A program made the position numbers and the translations under genes. A stretch of 64,000 bases of DNA from Gibbula magus (lineage: Eukaryota; Mollusca; Gastropoda; Trochida; Trochidae). Below, piece by piece: positions 13,906-27,039 of the stretch (the first letter of the stretch is position 1; the number at the start of each line of letters is the position of its first letter). Location of the stretch: positions 49,139,630 through 49,203,629 of the forward strand of contig OW388297.1 in assembly GCA_936450465.1 (NCBI GenBank). Reading direction: 5' to 3'. Under the pieces are notes generated by a model. The model saw nothing but the letters and a program-made list of their open reading frames with translations. It was not told the DNA's origin and did not search any database.

Positions 13906-16900
13906 TTTAAAGTACATGTAATTATTAGCCAAACTATTTTTACAAAGTCACATGTTTATGCACTGTTTTGTGCCAACATCTCTTCGGGAATAGCTGGTTT
14001 GATTTCATTCGTAATAACTATGACTTTAACATTGATATTTTATTATATTAATATAAAAGTTTTAATCAATCATAATGAGAACTCGGCAATTAAAACCATT
14101 ATTCCTGAATCTGAGTATTAAGCTTACAAAAATGTTTACTGATGACATATTAAATAATTTGTACTAGTACTTGTACTATACTTTCTTATACACTTGAAAG
14201 GCCGTTCCGTTAAATGGTGTTGTATACTTATAATAAAATTGTATTGATTTATTTCAAAACCTCACATACCGTTGTTGTTCTTCTTAGACAAAATCCATAG
14301 AGCTTAAATGTTCTTATATCATTGTACCTGTAGTATCTATATATAAGCTTTTGTTGGGTTTTGGACAGATTTAGAGAAATCTGTCCTACATGTACTTCTA
14401 TATGAAGATAGTATAACAGATCTCAAGTTGTTTAAGCAACAAGTTAATGTCTGAAGAGCGTGCAAAGTGCAATCTTTATAATACTGTGTTACTTGAAACT
14501 GATCCATATTATGTGCTAGACTTGATAATCTGGACAGTGTATCCTTGTCTGTGATAAGCATTCATGTTGTGCAGTGTAAGATCTTTTTCTACGACTGTGA
14601 TACGTTATTTCTTTTCATTTCAACGGAGCGTATCCTAACCCTAATGGTGTTTTGACATTTTGTGAGAACCGGATTCATGGGGATTAAACCTACACATAAA
14701 CTGCACTCTGAGACATCAGACGTTTAACCAAAACATAAAAGGATGGCTGGATGACAGTGATGTTCTATATGGCTATATAATATGCACATGCAGCATTGGT
14801 CACGTGTATATATATATATATATATATATTTACCTTCCCCTTCGTAAAATTACCCTCAATTGCCGTCATGGTCTGTAATACTCTGATGGTTTTGAGGGTT
14901 TGTATATGAAAAAGTGCGTTATAGGACTCTCATTGCTGTTTTCATTAGAGGATTTCTGTTTAGATGTTCGGACGCAGGTGTTGAGGATGCTAAACGATGT
15001 TCTGTTTAATAACATATTTATGAAACGAGTTAGTGGTTTGGTATTTAACGAGTGAGTTTCATAAATTTGTTATGAAACGGAATCGAGTTTAGTATTTTAT
15101 TTATTACTCACTGATTTAAATGCCAATTAATTCCACGAACTCGTCGACACATGGGACACACTCCAATGCGATATATTCTTGTTACTGGTAATTAATCTGA
15201 AAATCTTTCACTTTGAAAATGATACCAATCCCGTTTAAGTCACTTCTACGTGAAGAGTCAACGAACGTTTATATTATGCTTTATGACAGCATACTAGTAA
15301 TATATTTTACTCAGATATAAATAATATAAACATATACCAATGGACGTAGGTATCATTATAAGTGCATATGAATTTAAAAAGGACATCTCAGACAAATTAC
15401 GTATAATCTTATTAAATCAATCATGATTAATTATCATTGCATATCAACCATATACATGTAGCGTCTTGTCATATAGTATCAACCATGTCAATTCTTAAAT
15501 GAATCAATGCATTTCAACCATGTAAAGTCATGATTTAATTGATGCATTTAAATAATACCAGTTCTTGATTACATCGATACCTATCAATTATAAAAAAAAA
15601 GTCTTGCTTGAATCAATGCGTTTCAACAAAATCTTAAGATTCATGTTAAAGGTCGTAATACCACTTAAATAACGATTATGACATGACGACGGAAAGTGAA
15701 CATCTGGAATTTACCATTTAGTTACCATCTCGATGTTACCACATTTGCTACCTTAACCAATTATTTCATCTTGCAACAAATGTCAAACTTGAAATATTAA
15801 TTCATTTCGACAATTTACTTCTCAGTTGGAAGATTTTCTTACGGTAAACTATCTTGTTCGTTAACCAGGCAGTTCTTTCTTTGTTGTTTCAATTTTGTTC
15901 AGTTATTTTGGATAATGCATCCCAAAAGTTTGATCACCTGTCCGTGTATCGTGTAATTTGGATTTTCATTCGTCAATTTGCATTACTTCGACTGCAATGA
16001 TAAATGATGACCAGTTGTCCATATGTGTAATAATCATTATCAAAATAACCATGTGATCATCAGATCAGTAGTGCATGTGTTCCAATAGACAAAAAGGGGT
16101 AAGATTTTCGAAAATCCGTTTTCCTTAAATTTGGCATAAAATGTTTGATATCGAGAAATTTTTGGCTGAGTATAGAAAATACATGACTAATGCTTGACGC
16201 TGTGGATGACATTTTTTAGATTTACAGAGAATACTAAAAATTTGAGCTTTCGAAAGCTGAATATTGAACATTTTACAGATGAAAATTAAGACTGGCCACT
16301 TCAAAGAACTGCTAATGTTGTTACAGGTATGGCGTTATAATATGTCATGGTACAACCATTCTTCACTTTTCAAATGAATTTAACAAGTTATCGGTTTCGT
16401 TGTTGCCATGACATGATGCCCCAAACGCACCACATATTACATGATATTTGCGCTTAGATAGATGAACAAACTTTCGGGATGCAGCTCTATACCTTAACCT
16501 ACAGGCGGAATTGGAGAAGACATTTATTGGCGACCATATCGGAAACCGTAGTACAAGTCAAGCATCGTACATGCAACTTGACAATTATTTGCAATTTGAA
16601 ATTCTGTAACATATTATGTAAATGACTAAATGTATAATATGTTAATGTTATTAAGATGCAAATGAAACACCTTAAACGAAATTATAAAATATATGTTTCC
16701 TGTTCGCCATTTTACAAGTGAAAATGAGCATGTTTACAAACATAATGATATATATGCTCTAATCAACGCGGTTTCGATTGTATAATAATTATAAGTAAGA
16801 TGTATTCATCGTTAGTTGAAGAAAGTTCACAACTTTCAGATATATATATGTAAGTCATAAGTCTAAGCTTAATACACAATTTACCCTGATGGGTTCAATT

Positions 16901-17132
16901 CAAACAAATAGTAAATTGAATTGTCATTAATAAAAACACTTAAAACATATCCGGTAAAGGGTAAAAGCATGCAGTTACACAAAAAGGAAAGGTTCTCAAA
17001 TGGTTTAGGTCTACGGCAATGTTCTGTCCTCAATCCCTTCCTGTTTGTTTAAACACGTGCTAAACGAACATGCGGTTTATCGCTTAGGCGGAAATGAATG
17101 GAACGAGCAACTGCTTAGGTTCTTAGGGCAGG
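13906..17132. other. AT-rich stretch without a recognisable gene; one (TA)n
   Basis: A dinucleotide TA run lies at about 14,807-14,829. Around 16,430-16,480 a segment resembles 39,290-39,350 (TACATGATATTTGCNCTNAGATA, then AACAAACTTTCGG), suggesting an old dispersed repeat. No coding frame is supported. Confidence 0.5.
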
Positions 17133-17602
<470 letters not shown>

Positions 17603-18094
17603 CGTAGTCAGTGGGTTTTTTACATAATACATAGATAATACACGTGATATAGTAAATAAATAGTAATATCTTAATATCCTATGAAACAAACACAGTGAAT
17701 AAATCGTCGTATTCTGTGTATTATAAACAGTACTAGTGTCTATTATGTTAGTATTCTTCATTATCAAGAGATTACCTTTCGTTACTATCTCATCCAAGAG
17801 TTATTCTGTGAAAACATCGTAATTGCTAATGAGGAGCAAAAATATGCGATAGCAGTGCACTCGAAACAATAGTTCTTGTTTGCATAACTTGTGTACTAAG
17901 AAGTAGTCAAAGTTGTAGCCTGCCTTTAATACGCGCTGTTTTATCAGTTCACTTATAACATCATGTTATATTTACGAACACATATAAACATCACAAAAAA
18001 ATGTTCAATCGAAATATTAAGATTTAAATATAAATCACTGATAAGAGTGCTGCAAACAGAAATGTAAACAGATAGAAATCTCAAGCTAAGGGCA

Positions 18095-18185
18095 AGCTCC
18101 TGGGATGGTCAGTGCTGGAGAATGGCGCCTGTCCCTGAGGGTGTGAGTCCGATTCTTGTAAGAGACTCCACCCAATAAAAGTACA
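18095..18185 (+). repeat. Possible tRNA-derived SINE head
   Basis: GGATGGTCAGTGCTGGAG resembles a polymerase III A box, and GTGTGAGTCCGATTCT about 35 bp downstream resembles a weak B box. A second, shorter match (GGATGGTCACAGTGG, then GGGTGTTCGAACCCAGCC) lies at about 19,135-19,180. Neither folds into a convincing tRNA, so this is at most an old SINE fragment. Confidence 0.3.
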
Positions 18186-18527
18186 TTGTGTACTATTGCA
18201 GATAGTGTGATCCCAAATAAAACATTGTTGCATTTGTTTACTATCTTACTGTCATGCATTTCTAATGTTGGAAATCTCAGCGGACTTTAAAGGTGTCATC
18301 GAATCTCATATGTCACATCAGGTGCAGGTTGTTTATCAATTTCGTTTACATATCCGTACGACTGATATAGAAATTGCCGACTAACGAATATAGAGCAATG
18401 GTCGATACGCAATGTGATGTCCACACCTTGAAGGCTTGCTGTGTGATACATGTTTACCGTTAAAGCTAGCTACTGTAGAGAATGTGCTCGTATATCTGAA
18501 ATTGAAAACAATTACAGGAATTGACTT

Positions 18528-18604
18528 ACCTCTTTCTGCCGACACCAAGGTAATCCAAAATGTACTCAAGGTAACACAAAACAAACGAGTAAATATATCC
18601 CTCA
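18528..18604 (-). CDS. Candidate signal-peptide first exon, unknown gene
   Basis: On the minus strand an ATG at 18,604 opens a short frame. Its first 23 residues (MRDIFTRLFCVTLSTFWITL, then VSA) look like a signal peptide: a basic N-terminus, a hydrophobic core and a small-residue cleavage site. A few residues later the frame meets AAAGAG|GTAAGT, a strong 5' splice-donor match. An acceptor-like TTTTCAATTTCAG lies only about 34 bp further on, too close for a normal animal intron. If this is a real first exon, later exons should lie at lower coordinates, but I could not identify any. What is seen is the peptide and the donor; that it belongs to a gene is inference. It could equally be a chance frame. 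Confidence 0.25.
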
Positions 18605-21600
18605 TCATCGCTGTACAACTCACAAACACACAATATCACAAGTGCTTTGAATTCTTATATCATAATTCCTCCAAGGAGCAACTTTCAATGAAATATTATC
18701 CCAAAAGTGAAAACCGGAAATCGTCTGCTCCAAAATCAGGTGTCTCTATCGCCATTGTAAGACTGAAGCAGACGTCTGTGTGTCGTGGTATGGAAGGTCT
18801 TTATAGCTTTAACAGCATAGAAGAGAGCGTCAATACACATCGAGCAAACACCTCGACTGACTGGTTTTAAGTTCTAGCGCTGCAAGAGTTGCCGTTCTTG
18901 CTTTTCAATTATCGTCTGCTTAACGCATCGTTCTCTTCATTAGACTATGATAACATTAAAAGAGTTGTCGTTCTTGTTCTATTTTGTATCAACTAGTTTG
19001 TACCCAAGTATGGTAGCATTGAATATTTTGTCGTTTTTTCTCTATCTAATCATCGTCTGGTTATCGTTCAGTTGAATTACTCTTTGCAACATCTTCTTAA
19101 AATGTTGCAACGATAAAATACAGCCACGTACTTTGGATGGTCACAGTGGCATACGTGGAGGGTGTTCGAACCCAGCCACGCACAACTTCCCCCTTGTGAA
19201 ACAAAATATCATATGAATTTGACGACCCCCTAGGTGGGGGTCAGTATGATATTTGTTGTCTGTTTGCATCTTTGATAATACATTTTGATCTTTTTTTTCA
19301 TCATTTGCACGAGCTTTGAAACATTTGCTGTGGGTTCCTGAATAATTGTATAGCATTGCACCAAGTCAGCTAGATTAAAACAATGTTTTTGGGACTGTGA
19401 TACGGTGAACCCTATGAGATGTTTTTGTAAGTATTGTTTTATTACCTACTCATTTGTTTATTAATAATCTGATAACAGTGAAAACGTTATCTGTCTTGTT
19501 CAACCATGGTCATCAGCTTTTTAATAAATAATGATCATATTTGAATATGTAATGAATTACTCTAGACGATACAACAATAAAGTGTTGAATATGAACATTG
19601 TTTTATTAATAATTATTTTATAAATATAAGATGTTTCAGAGACTTGAATTGTAGAATATTTTCTAACATATGTATCACATATTATCCTAACGCGCTTGAT
19701 ATATCTAACCGTCTATATTGAGGATTTAGTTATCGAACACAAATGAAAGCCATTAATAAACATTTAGATACTTAATGATCTACTTCTGGTCTATCATCGT
19801 CTGGCGAACACATTGCACCGTTCAATATATAAAAAAAATTCCTCCAAGAGTTGTCGTTCTTGCTTAACACTTATCCTCTGCTTAACACATCGTTCAGTTC
19901 ATTAGCAACGCGATGAGATTTCACCGAGGTGGGTATGTTTGGGTAGATCTTTCATGTATGTTTTCCTAAAGGTTGCTTTTAGACGCTTGGAATCCGCGCG
20001 GAGGAAATTGTGCCAATTTGTAGGGAACTTTTTGGTGTATGTTTCGTCGTGCATCTGTGCAGGGGTAATTTAGTAAGCGAAATGTGCTATATTGGTATTT
20101 TGTGGATTTTTTACAACGACAACCGCGTTTTTTCTTAAACTTTAAATCATCATATATTTCTAATTTCAGATGTCAACGTTGCACATTTTTAACATAAGAA
20201 GAGCTGACGAAAATCTGGACTCTAAACTGCTAAACCAAATGCAAAATACGTTTAGGGTAGTTGAGTACTATTCTTAAAGATATATAAGTATGTTTGAATT
20301 ATCAAATTATTAATATATGAAAACTGCATAGAAGTTTTTCACACTACAAATCGTTTTATTGTCTTTGAAATGAACGAACCAAAGTTGAATTTTTTAACTG
20401 TTTACATATATTCGCACTCTTTGTTTGCAATAGTATAACGATAATATATTTTCTTTGATGGGTGTCTTATGTACTCCGCTGTGTGTGTAGGTACATACTG
20501 ATTCCCTTAATTTATATTGGCTATTGTATCGATTAAGTGATATCTATTGTTTTCCATTTTTATTTGGCTTTGATACGTGCCAAAATACAACATGTACTGA
20601 TATCAGTTCGAATAGGTTGATCAACTTGCATATTCGTAGATAATTATGAATTTCCAAAATCACTTTTTCAATCTTGAGGCCGCGTTGCATTACCCGGTTT
20701 TGGATTAAAAAAAATCACTGCATTCACATTTAAATCGTCATTTTACTGAGTTGATTATAATTAAAATGATTAGGCAATCGGTCAGTAAATTAACAACAAT
20801 AACATAACTTTAAACCGTTTGGCATCTGTGACATGAATGTCCCTTGTCTTCAACATGGTAGACTTAACTTAGAACTCCTAGAATATGTTTTCAGACCCGC
20901 AGAGAGAGTACAGTTTTAGCACGTTCACAGGTAGTTTGTTTGTAATTACATGATTCAAATATTTAAAAAATCAAAACATTAATTTGGAACGAAGATATTA
21001 TTTTACGAAAGTACACAATTAGATATATTGAAATATAATTGCAGAAGATCCCAGTGAAACCAATTATTTAGGGTTAATCATTTTAAGCAATTCTGAAACA
21101 GTTTACAGCTCCAGGGGCTGAGATGATAAAAACAGTATAATGAAAATCGACAGCCATTGATCTAAAGAAAACTAACACCACAAACCAACAGATTACCGTA
21201 GGTATAGGGTGTCAGCTTACTTCGCTATTCACAGGCGAATGCAGAAATTTAGGGGAGGGGGTTCACATATTGAAATATTGTTGTTGGAAAGGCGGGATTA
21301 AAGGGGTACAATCAGGGGTCAAATTTTGCATGAAAAAAAAATCAAAAATCAAATGGGGGAGAAGGGTGGTTCGAAGGTTCGATTACAAACGAAAATAAAC
21401 ATACCCAAAATATTACTCTATAGACATGTGTTTAAACTATTAAGGGATACGTTCTATACGCACTAGATGAAGATGTTTGCTATAAACATATGACTCATGA
21501 TTTCCTACACATACATTATGCTCAACTGCAAAAGTTAGTAGCCACCCTACTACAGTCAATATTTAAACTATCCTGGTTCCGTTTATCAGTTACGCTGCGC

Positions 21601-21700
21601 TATATACACTCAGGGAACCAAGATGCATTTAAGCAAACATATGGATTAATAATTGTTAATAGAATAAATAAAATAAAATTGAAAATTAATAAAAACTACC
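18605..21700. other. AT-rich stretch without a recognisable gene
   Basis: Only short chance frames. The longest plus-strand frame (18,436-18,870) overlaps the candidate signal-peptide exon on the opposite strand and has no recognisable domain. Confidence 0.5.
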
Positions 21701-22160
21701 TTAAAGGCGCTGTAGCGTTTTTTTTGCATTTCATGTTTTCTCAAATTTGCCGTTTAATATTAAAGTACATATGATATATCGTTACGTCAGAGGGTAAAAC
21801 ATCTCATTATACAACCCGATAAGACGTGTTAAACGAAAACGGTTATCCGTATTGGAAGAAAATGATGCGACGTATAAAGCAAACAGTGGTGTGGAACTCT
21901 TCTGTGTGAAAGATGGATTTGTAGGTCTAAAGTAATTTTGAGAGTTCAGACAGCAAGTTTGCTGACCATTCATTGTACTATAATTACAATTCTACTCTGA
22001 GTGTTAAGGTATCACTATGTCAGCCAGATAACTTGAACTACCTTCCAGCAGACATTTTAATGTGAACACCTTTAATTGCCACCCGCAGGAAAAAATGGAC
22101 TAGCACGGTTTTACCGAACCATGTACATTCGTTTTGGAACTCTTTTAATTGGTTCAGGAG
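21701..22160. mobile_element. TTAA-type MITE, left part, degraded
   Basis: Begins TTAAAGGCGCTGTAGCG and shares with the copy at 59,034 the left terminus, the phrase GAGGGTAAAACATCT and the later CATGTACANTCNTTTT. I could not find the right terminus, so the copy is truncated or rearranged; the right limit is approximate. Confidence 0.6.
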
Positions 22161-23219
22161 TATTATCTAGCCATTGGTAAACCATATTTACCTTTTCGTT
22201 ATATCAGTAAGAAGGGCGTGCTACAGAACCTTTTATATGGACTATAAGGATTGTTCTTATTTTGTAAGCATCCGTTTAGTATACTTTGAAATATGATTTG
22301 TTCAGGTGAAATAATAGCAATACTGTATTTGAATAACAATTTATTAGAGGAAGTTTTTTTTTTATAAAACTACGCAGACAAGGAAAATCGTATGTTTAAC
22401 GTTTCGCTGTGTCTAGACGGACAGCAGTTCAGGTTTTAGACAGAACCCAAGTTCCATTAAAATAAAAAGTGATAAAAAAATAAGTCGAAAAACTCTGATA
22501 TAATAAAAAAAAAAGAAAGATTTCTGACATATATCGATTAATCAAAATCAAGACTGAATTATCGTTTTAAAGTTTTATTTTATTTAATTCAAGGGGGTTG
22601 AATTTCTGACCTTGATAACAGAGAAATGTTGACTGTTTACAGGCCCATGAGGTTTAAAACTTTAGGTGAAATACTTGCGATTATTGGTATTTGAAGCGCC
22701 ATAAAATCTGGAGAATTGTTCTTGAATTAGGAACAATTTTCGTTTATATTTCCCATATTATTCATATAACCATCTAAACATTTGAAGCTTCGATTGATGA
22801 AGAAAGAAGATAATTAATAACGTGTTTAATTCTCATGTGATGTCAACATACAGACGTCACTGATTGCCTTACAGGCCTGGCTGTATTATTTGGAAAGTGT
22901 TATTCCCTAAATGATAATGTTGCATTAATTCCATATCTAAACTATTTTGCAATTTATTTCATTGTTAATTTCAAAAGCTAGCTTAGTATATTTAATAATT
23001 ATTATGCAATAATTATTATTAATAATGCAATTAATTAAGTAATTACAAAGGCGAGTGTAGTTTAGGTTTTGACATTGTGAAATGAACAAACATGATCTTT
23101 GGTCATTTTTACATATTTTATAAATTTTATTGGGAAAAGGAGTAAAAGCATCATTTCCTTACTTCCTTGGTATTCTTTTGAGTATCAATCTCCAAATGTC
23201 ATACATACATGTACATACA

Positions 23220-23221
<2 letters not shown>
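22161..23221. other. AT-rich stretch without a recognisable gene
   Basis: No supported frame or repeat. Poly-T and poly-A runs near 22,355 and 22,505. Confidence 0.5.

Positions 23222-23261
<40 letters not shown>
23222..23261. repeat. (CA)20 microsatellite
   Basis: Pure CA dinucleotide run directly before a copy of the CGGGGACA repeat family. The same neighbour relationship, inverted, is seen at 35,477-35,502. Confidence 0.95.
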
Positions 23262-23265
<4 letters not shown>

Positions 23266-24030
23266 TGTTAAAGGTGGCAAACGGGGACACTTAAAAAACA
23301 CATGTAACCGGGGACATTTTTTCTAGCTGCTCTACAGCTGTACAACTTGCATGGCTTACTTGCCTTGTCATGTATGTTAGTTCTAAACATTGACTGGCTC
23401 TACAGGATTCATTTGAACGAGTATGAACTTTCATGTAGGAACCGGGGACACACACCGATTGTGTGTGTGTGCTTTTCTGCATGCAAACGGGGACAGTGTG
23501 TATCATTTACACCATGCAAACGGGGACAGTGTGTATCATTTACACCATGCAAACGGGGACAGTGTGTATCATTTACACCATGCAAACGAGGACATGTGTC
23601 TATCAGGTATTTCTATATGAAAACTGGGACATTTGGGTTCACTTTTGTATACCAAACAAGGATACATGTTTGTTTGTTTGTGTTAAGAGGTTATTGCAAT
23701 CTGACGGTCATACTCAGCTTGAGAATCCATTTTACTACGATAAGTGTGTATGTGTAAGTTTTCACCAGCAAATGGGGACAGTGTGTATCATTTACACCAT
23801 GGAACCGGGGACATGCGTCTATGAGGTATTTCTCTATCGAAACGGGGATATTTGGCTTTACTTTTGTATACACATCACGGCTATATGTGTGTATTTAAAA
23901 AGTTATTGCAATCCGACGGTCATACTCAGCGTGAGAATCCATTTTACTCCGATTAGTGCGTATGTATAAATTTTCACAAGCAAACGGGGACAGTGTGTAT
24001 CATTTACACCATGGAACCGGGGACATTTCG
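23266..24030 (+). repeat. CGGGGACA repeat family, copy 1
   Basis: AANCGGGGACA occurs about 13 times, often spaced 33 bp apart. At 23,486-23,590 three exact 33-bp units carry GTGTGTATCATTTACACCAT. On a larger scale, units of about 210 bp repeat from 23,775 to 23,990. They contain CTATGAGGTATTTCTCTAT, GGCTTTACTTTTGTATACA and GACGGTCATACTCAGCGTGA. Two plus-strand frames stay open because 33 is a multiple of three. They encode 11-residue repeats such as CKRGQCVSFTP but have no other coding feature. Confidence 0.85.
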
Positions 24031-24890
24031 TTTTAAAAAGTTCCCTTAGCAAACGTCAACAGTATTGTTATGATTTATCATATGTGTATCACCTGTTTAT
24101 CTGCAGAAAGTTTTGAGTCCAAATTGAGTCTAATGTTGATGTATATACTATTGGGTGACAAATATACAATTTAAGAGTTACGATATATCTATAGTTAAAA
24201 AGATGATTAACTGATAAGGAAGATAAATTATGTTTTATTTCCATTAAAGGTTGTTGGAAATTTATTCAAATACATTAAACACAAGGAAACATTTCCTGGA
24301 ATTGTGTACGGTTTATTTTATGCAACCATAATCGAGGATGCGTATACAAGAACAGCACAAGCAGAAATGTGAAAGAAAACCATTGTTCATATAACAACTA
24401 GTTAATGTTAAGTTATGCTTAGACAACTGTAAATGAGATGAATAGTTTTATGAATTACTAAAATATAAGAAACTATTCTTATCAGTTCGTATTACTAGGG
24501 ATAGTATTGGCATTTAGTCTGTGATACGATTCATCACGACACTAAGATTTAAGTCCCAGCGGTATATTTTTAAACAAATTGCTCACCTAAGTTGCGATAT
24601 GATACTGATCCCGATATAAGGGTTGCGATAGGACACAGTGATATTGTATTCCAACAATAAACACATCTCACAACAAAAACAATATTTAAACTAGAAAGTG
24701 TTTTTACCCGTAAAAACAGATGTCTCCTCCTTCCTCAAATGCTCCAAACCTCTAAACAATACTGTCATAAAGCACCATAAATGTTCTCTGTATACCGGTT
24801 ATTCAACTTAAATAAATAACCTATCAACTTCAAAATTGTAGCAAACAAAATATTCAAATTTATTGTATTATGAGAGGTTTATTACTAAAG
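24031..24890. other. No gene; 3' tail shared with the 26.2-kb repeat copy
   Basis: The phrase ATAATCGAGGATGCGTA and the following ~130 bp (TTGTTCATATAACAACTA and onward) recur at 26,340-26,470. The CGGGGACA family therefore has a longer unique tail than its minisatellite part. Confidence 0.5.
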
Positions 24891-24914
24891 ACAAACAATT
24901 AAGACAGTTTAACA

Positions 24915-25315
24915 TATACGGTGATTATTGGTCAACTAGTTTTAGAGATCTGCTCCGGAAACGAACACTACCCTTGAGAAAGACTAAGTTCAAATTGTTG
25001 CATGGAAATAAAAAAAAAACATTTTTTAAAATTATCTCTAACCACCAAAAGGCACATCTGCATGGTATGGAGAGGCAGCATACCAAGTTTGGTGATGATT
25101 GGTCACATAGTTTTAGAGATCTGCTCCGGAAACGAATACACCCTTGAAAAAGACTAAGTCCAAATCGTTGCCATGGAAATAAAAAAAAAAATCAAAATTT
25201 AAAAAAATCTCTAACCCCCAAAAGGCACATCTACACGATATGGAGAGACAGTATACCAAGTTTGGTGATGATTGGTCACATAGTTTTAGAGATCTGCTCC
25301 GGAAACGAAATGGGA

Positions 25316-25350
<35 letters not shown>

Positions 25351-25395
25351 AACTCAGCTAAAACCAATTTGTCTCCCGACCCGTCGGGGGGAGAC
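24915..25395. repeat. ~171-bp tandem repeat ending in (GACGCC)n
   Basis: GAGATCTGCTCCGGAAACGA occurs at about 24,945, 25,117 and 25,289, marking three units of ~171 bp that also share CCAAAAGGCACATCT and ATGGAGAG. The last unit runs into a GACGCC hexanucleotide array (25,313-25,350) and then CCCGACCCGTCGGGGGGAGA, a short GC-rich dyad. GACGCC-tailed dispersed repeats are familiar from marine invertebrate genomes; I cannot name the family from sequence alone. Frames here are repeat-derived. Confidence 0.8.
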
Positions 25396-26190
25396 ATAAT
25401 GAGGTAAACTTTTATACATAACAAAAGTAGCACCTTGAAACTTTTAATAAGAAAGGTACACAATAAAACACATAATATTATACTGACTATGAAATCACAA
25501 AATGTGGTATCACTGGAGAGACTTAGTAAGATATGAACTCATGGGCATCTATAAATCACAATGAATATGCTGAATGCTGAGATCAAGTGTAACCAACTGT
25601 CAACATGAAGTTGAAAACAAAACTGGATACTTTAATACAGTTAAGAAATAACAAAGGTTTGTTATCACTTGAGTCATTTAATATAATTGTAATATCGAGC
25701 CATGGACAACTCATTGAGAGTGAAAATCAGAAAATTAAAATTTTATAACATTATTACATTAAGTAACTCAAGTGAGAAATGAGATATAACTTTTGAGAAC
25801 AGATAGATATTAAAAGCCATAAAGATCTTGCAAATGTTCATGAACTTCAATACCTGCAAACTGGATCTTTTTGTATTTATAACTGCCCTGTTGACAACTC
25901 TATCGATGTGTATAATTATAAACCTGAACATGTAACCATCTAATGGGAACTAACACATACACATTTATAAAAAAAGGTAACTCAAATGATGAACATCAAT
26001 TGAAGGTGTAAAACATCCAGAGCATGTGCAAAACTGTAACATGATCATTCAAATTTCAAACTCGAAACTTCATACAGAATTGAAACTTCAAGAAAACACT
26101 ACTGTTGTCACTTGTCATACTATAGTTGACATACACATCTAGGCCTAGATATTCAACTCCAGACTTCAAATGTGAACAATTATCAGAATT
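25396..26190. other. AT-rich stretch without a recognisable gene
   Basis: Only short chance frames. Confidence 0.5.
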
Positions 26191-26475
26191 AAATGAAATC
26201 AGACGGCCATACTAAAATTGAGAATCCATTTTCCTACGACAAATGCGTATGTGTAAATTTTAACAGGCAAACGTGAACAATATGTATCATTTTCACAATG
26301 GAACCGGGGACATTTGGTTTAATACTGTTCTCTAAGCAATCATAATCGAGGATGCGTAATTACAAGAACACAAGAGGAAACGTTGTTCATATAACAACTA
26401 TAATTGTCGTTAAATTACTCTGTGCCAACTGTCAATCTGATGAATACTTTTAATGAATTTCTAATTTTTTCTAAG
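26191..26475 (+). repeat. CGGGGACA repeat family, copy 2, degraded
   Basis: Contains decayed forms of the family landmarks (GACGGCCATACTNAAATTGAGAATCC, GCAAACGTGAACA, AACCGGGGACATTTGG), followed by the ATAATCGAGGATGCGTA tail. Only one good CGGGGAC motif remains. Confidence 0.7.
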
Positions 26476-27039
26476 GTGTAAATTACCCCAAGGTAGTAAA
26501 CCGCCACTAGGCACTACGCAAAATTGCTTAGAATGTGAAACTAGTGCATAGTTTACATTTGTGAAAATATGTCCATAGGAAGCATATTTGCACATGATTT
26601 GCTCATTCAGTCGCTCGACTTCTAAAGATGATACAGGCTTACCTCTTCTCTTATCTTATTATACTTTTCACCATTTAACAACCAGTATGGTCTACATATT
26701 TATTTCCAATATGCTTGTTGTTCATATGACAAGCCAAGCTCATTATAGTGATATATATATATTCAACAAAATTAATCGTTAAAACGTTTAACACGATACG
26801 TAATGGAAACCTAATCATATATACATTCCATATACATGATTGTGATTCTTGATACACCCGTGCAAATTAACAAGTAATAAACATATACTGATGTAATTGA
26901 AAATCAATTTAAAGTTTTAATCCCAGGTCTCCAAGCCATTAAAACGTCATGAATTTTTTTCTGTTATTTTGCTATCACAAATGTTGAAGAAATGTTAATT
27001 GAACACTCATTCTGCTGTAAATCACAAAATGACAATCCT
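26476..27039. other. No gene seen
   Basis: AT-rich, short chance frames on both strands, and a short TA run near 26,752. Confidence 0.5.

Noticed and set aside
18436..18870. 144-codon plus-strand frame
   Set aside because: No domain or signal. The opposite strand carries a better candidate (signal peptide plus splice donor).
19135..19190. tRNA gene or SINE with TTCGAACCC B box
   Set aside because: The A-box-like and B-box-like words are too close together and no acceptor stem is seen; probably a chance match or an old fragment.
23347..23969. Overlapping 136- and 168-codon frames with 11-residue repeats
   Set aside because: The 33-bp repeat keeps two frames open at once; similar frames in the 28.4-kb copy drift, and no start or domain is shared.
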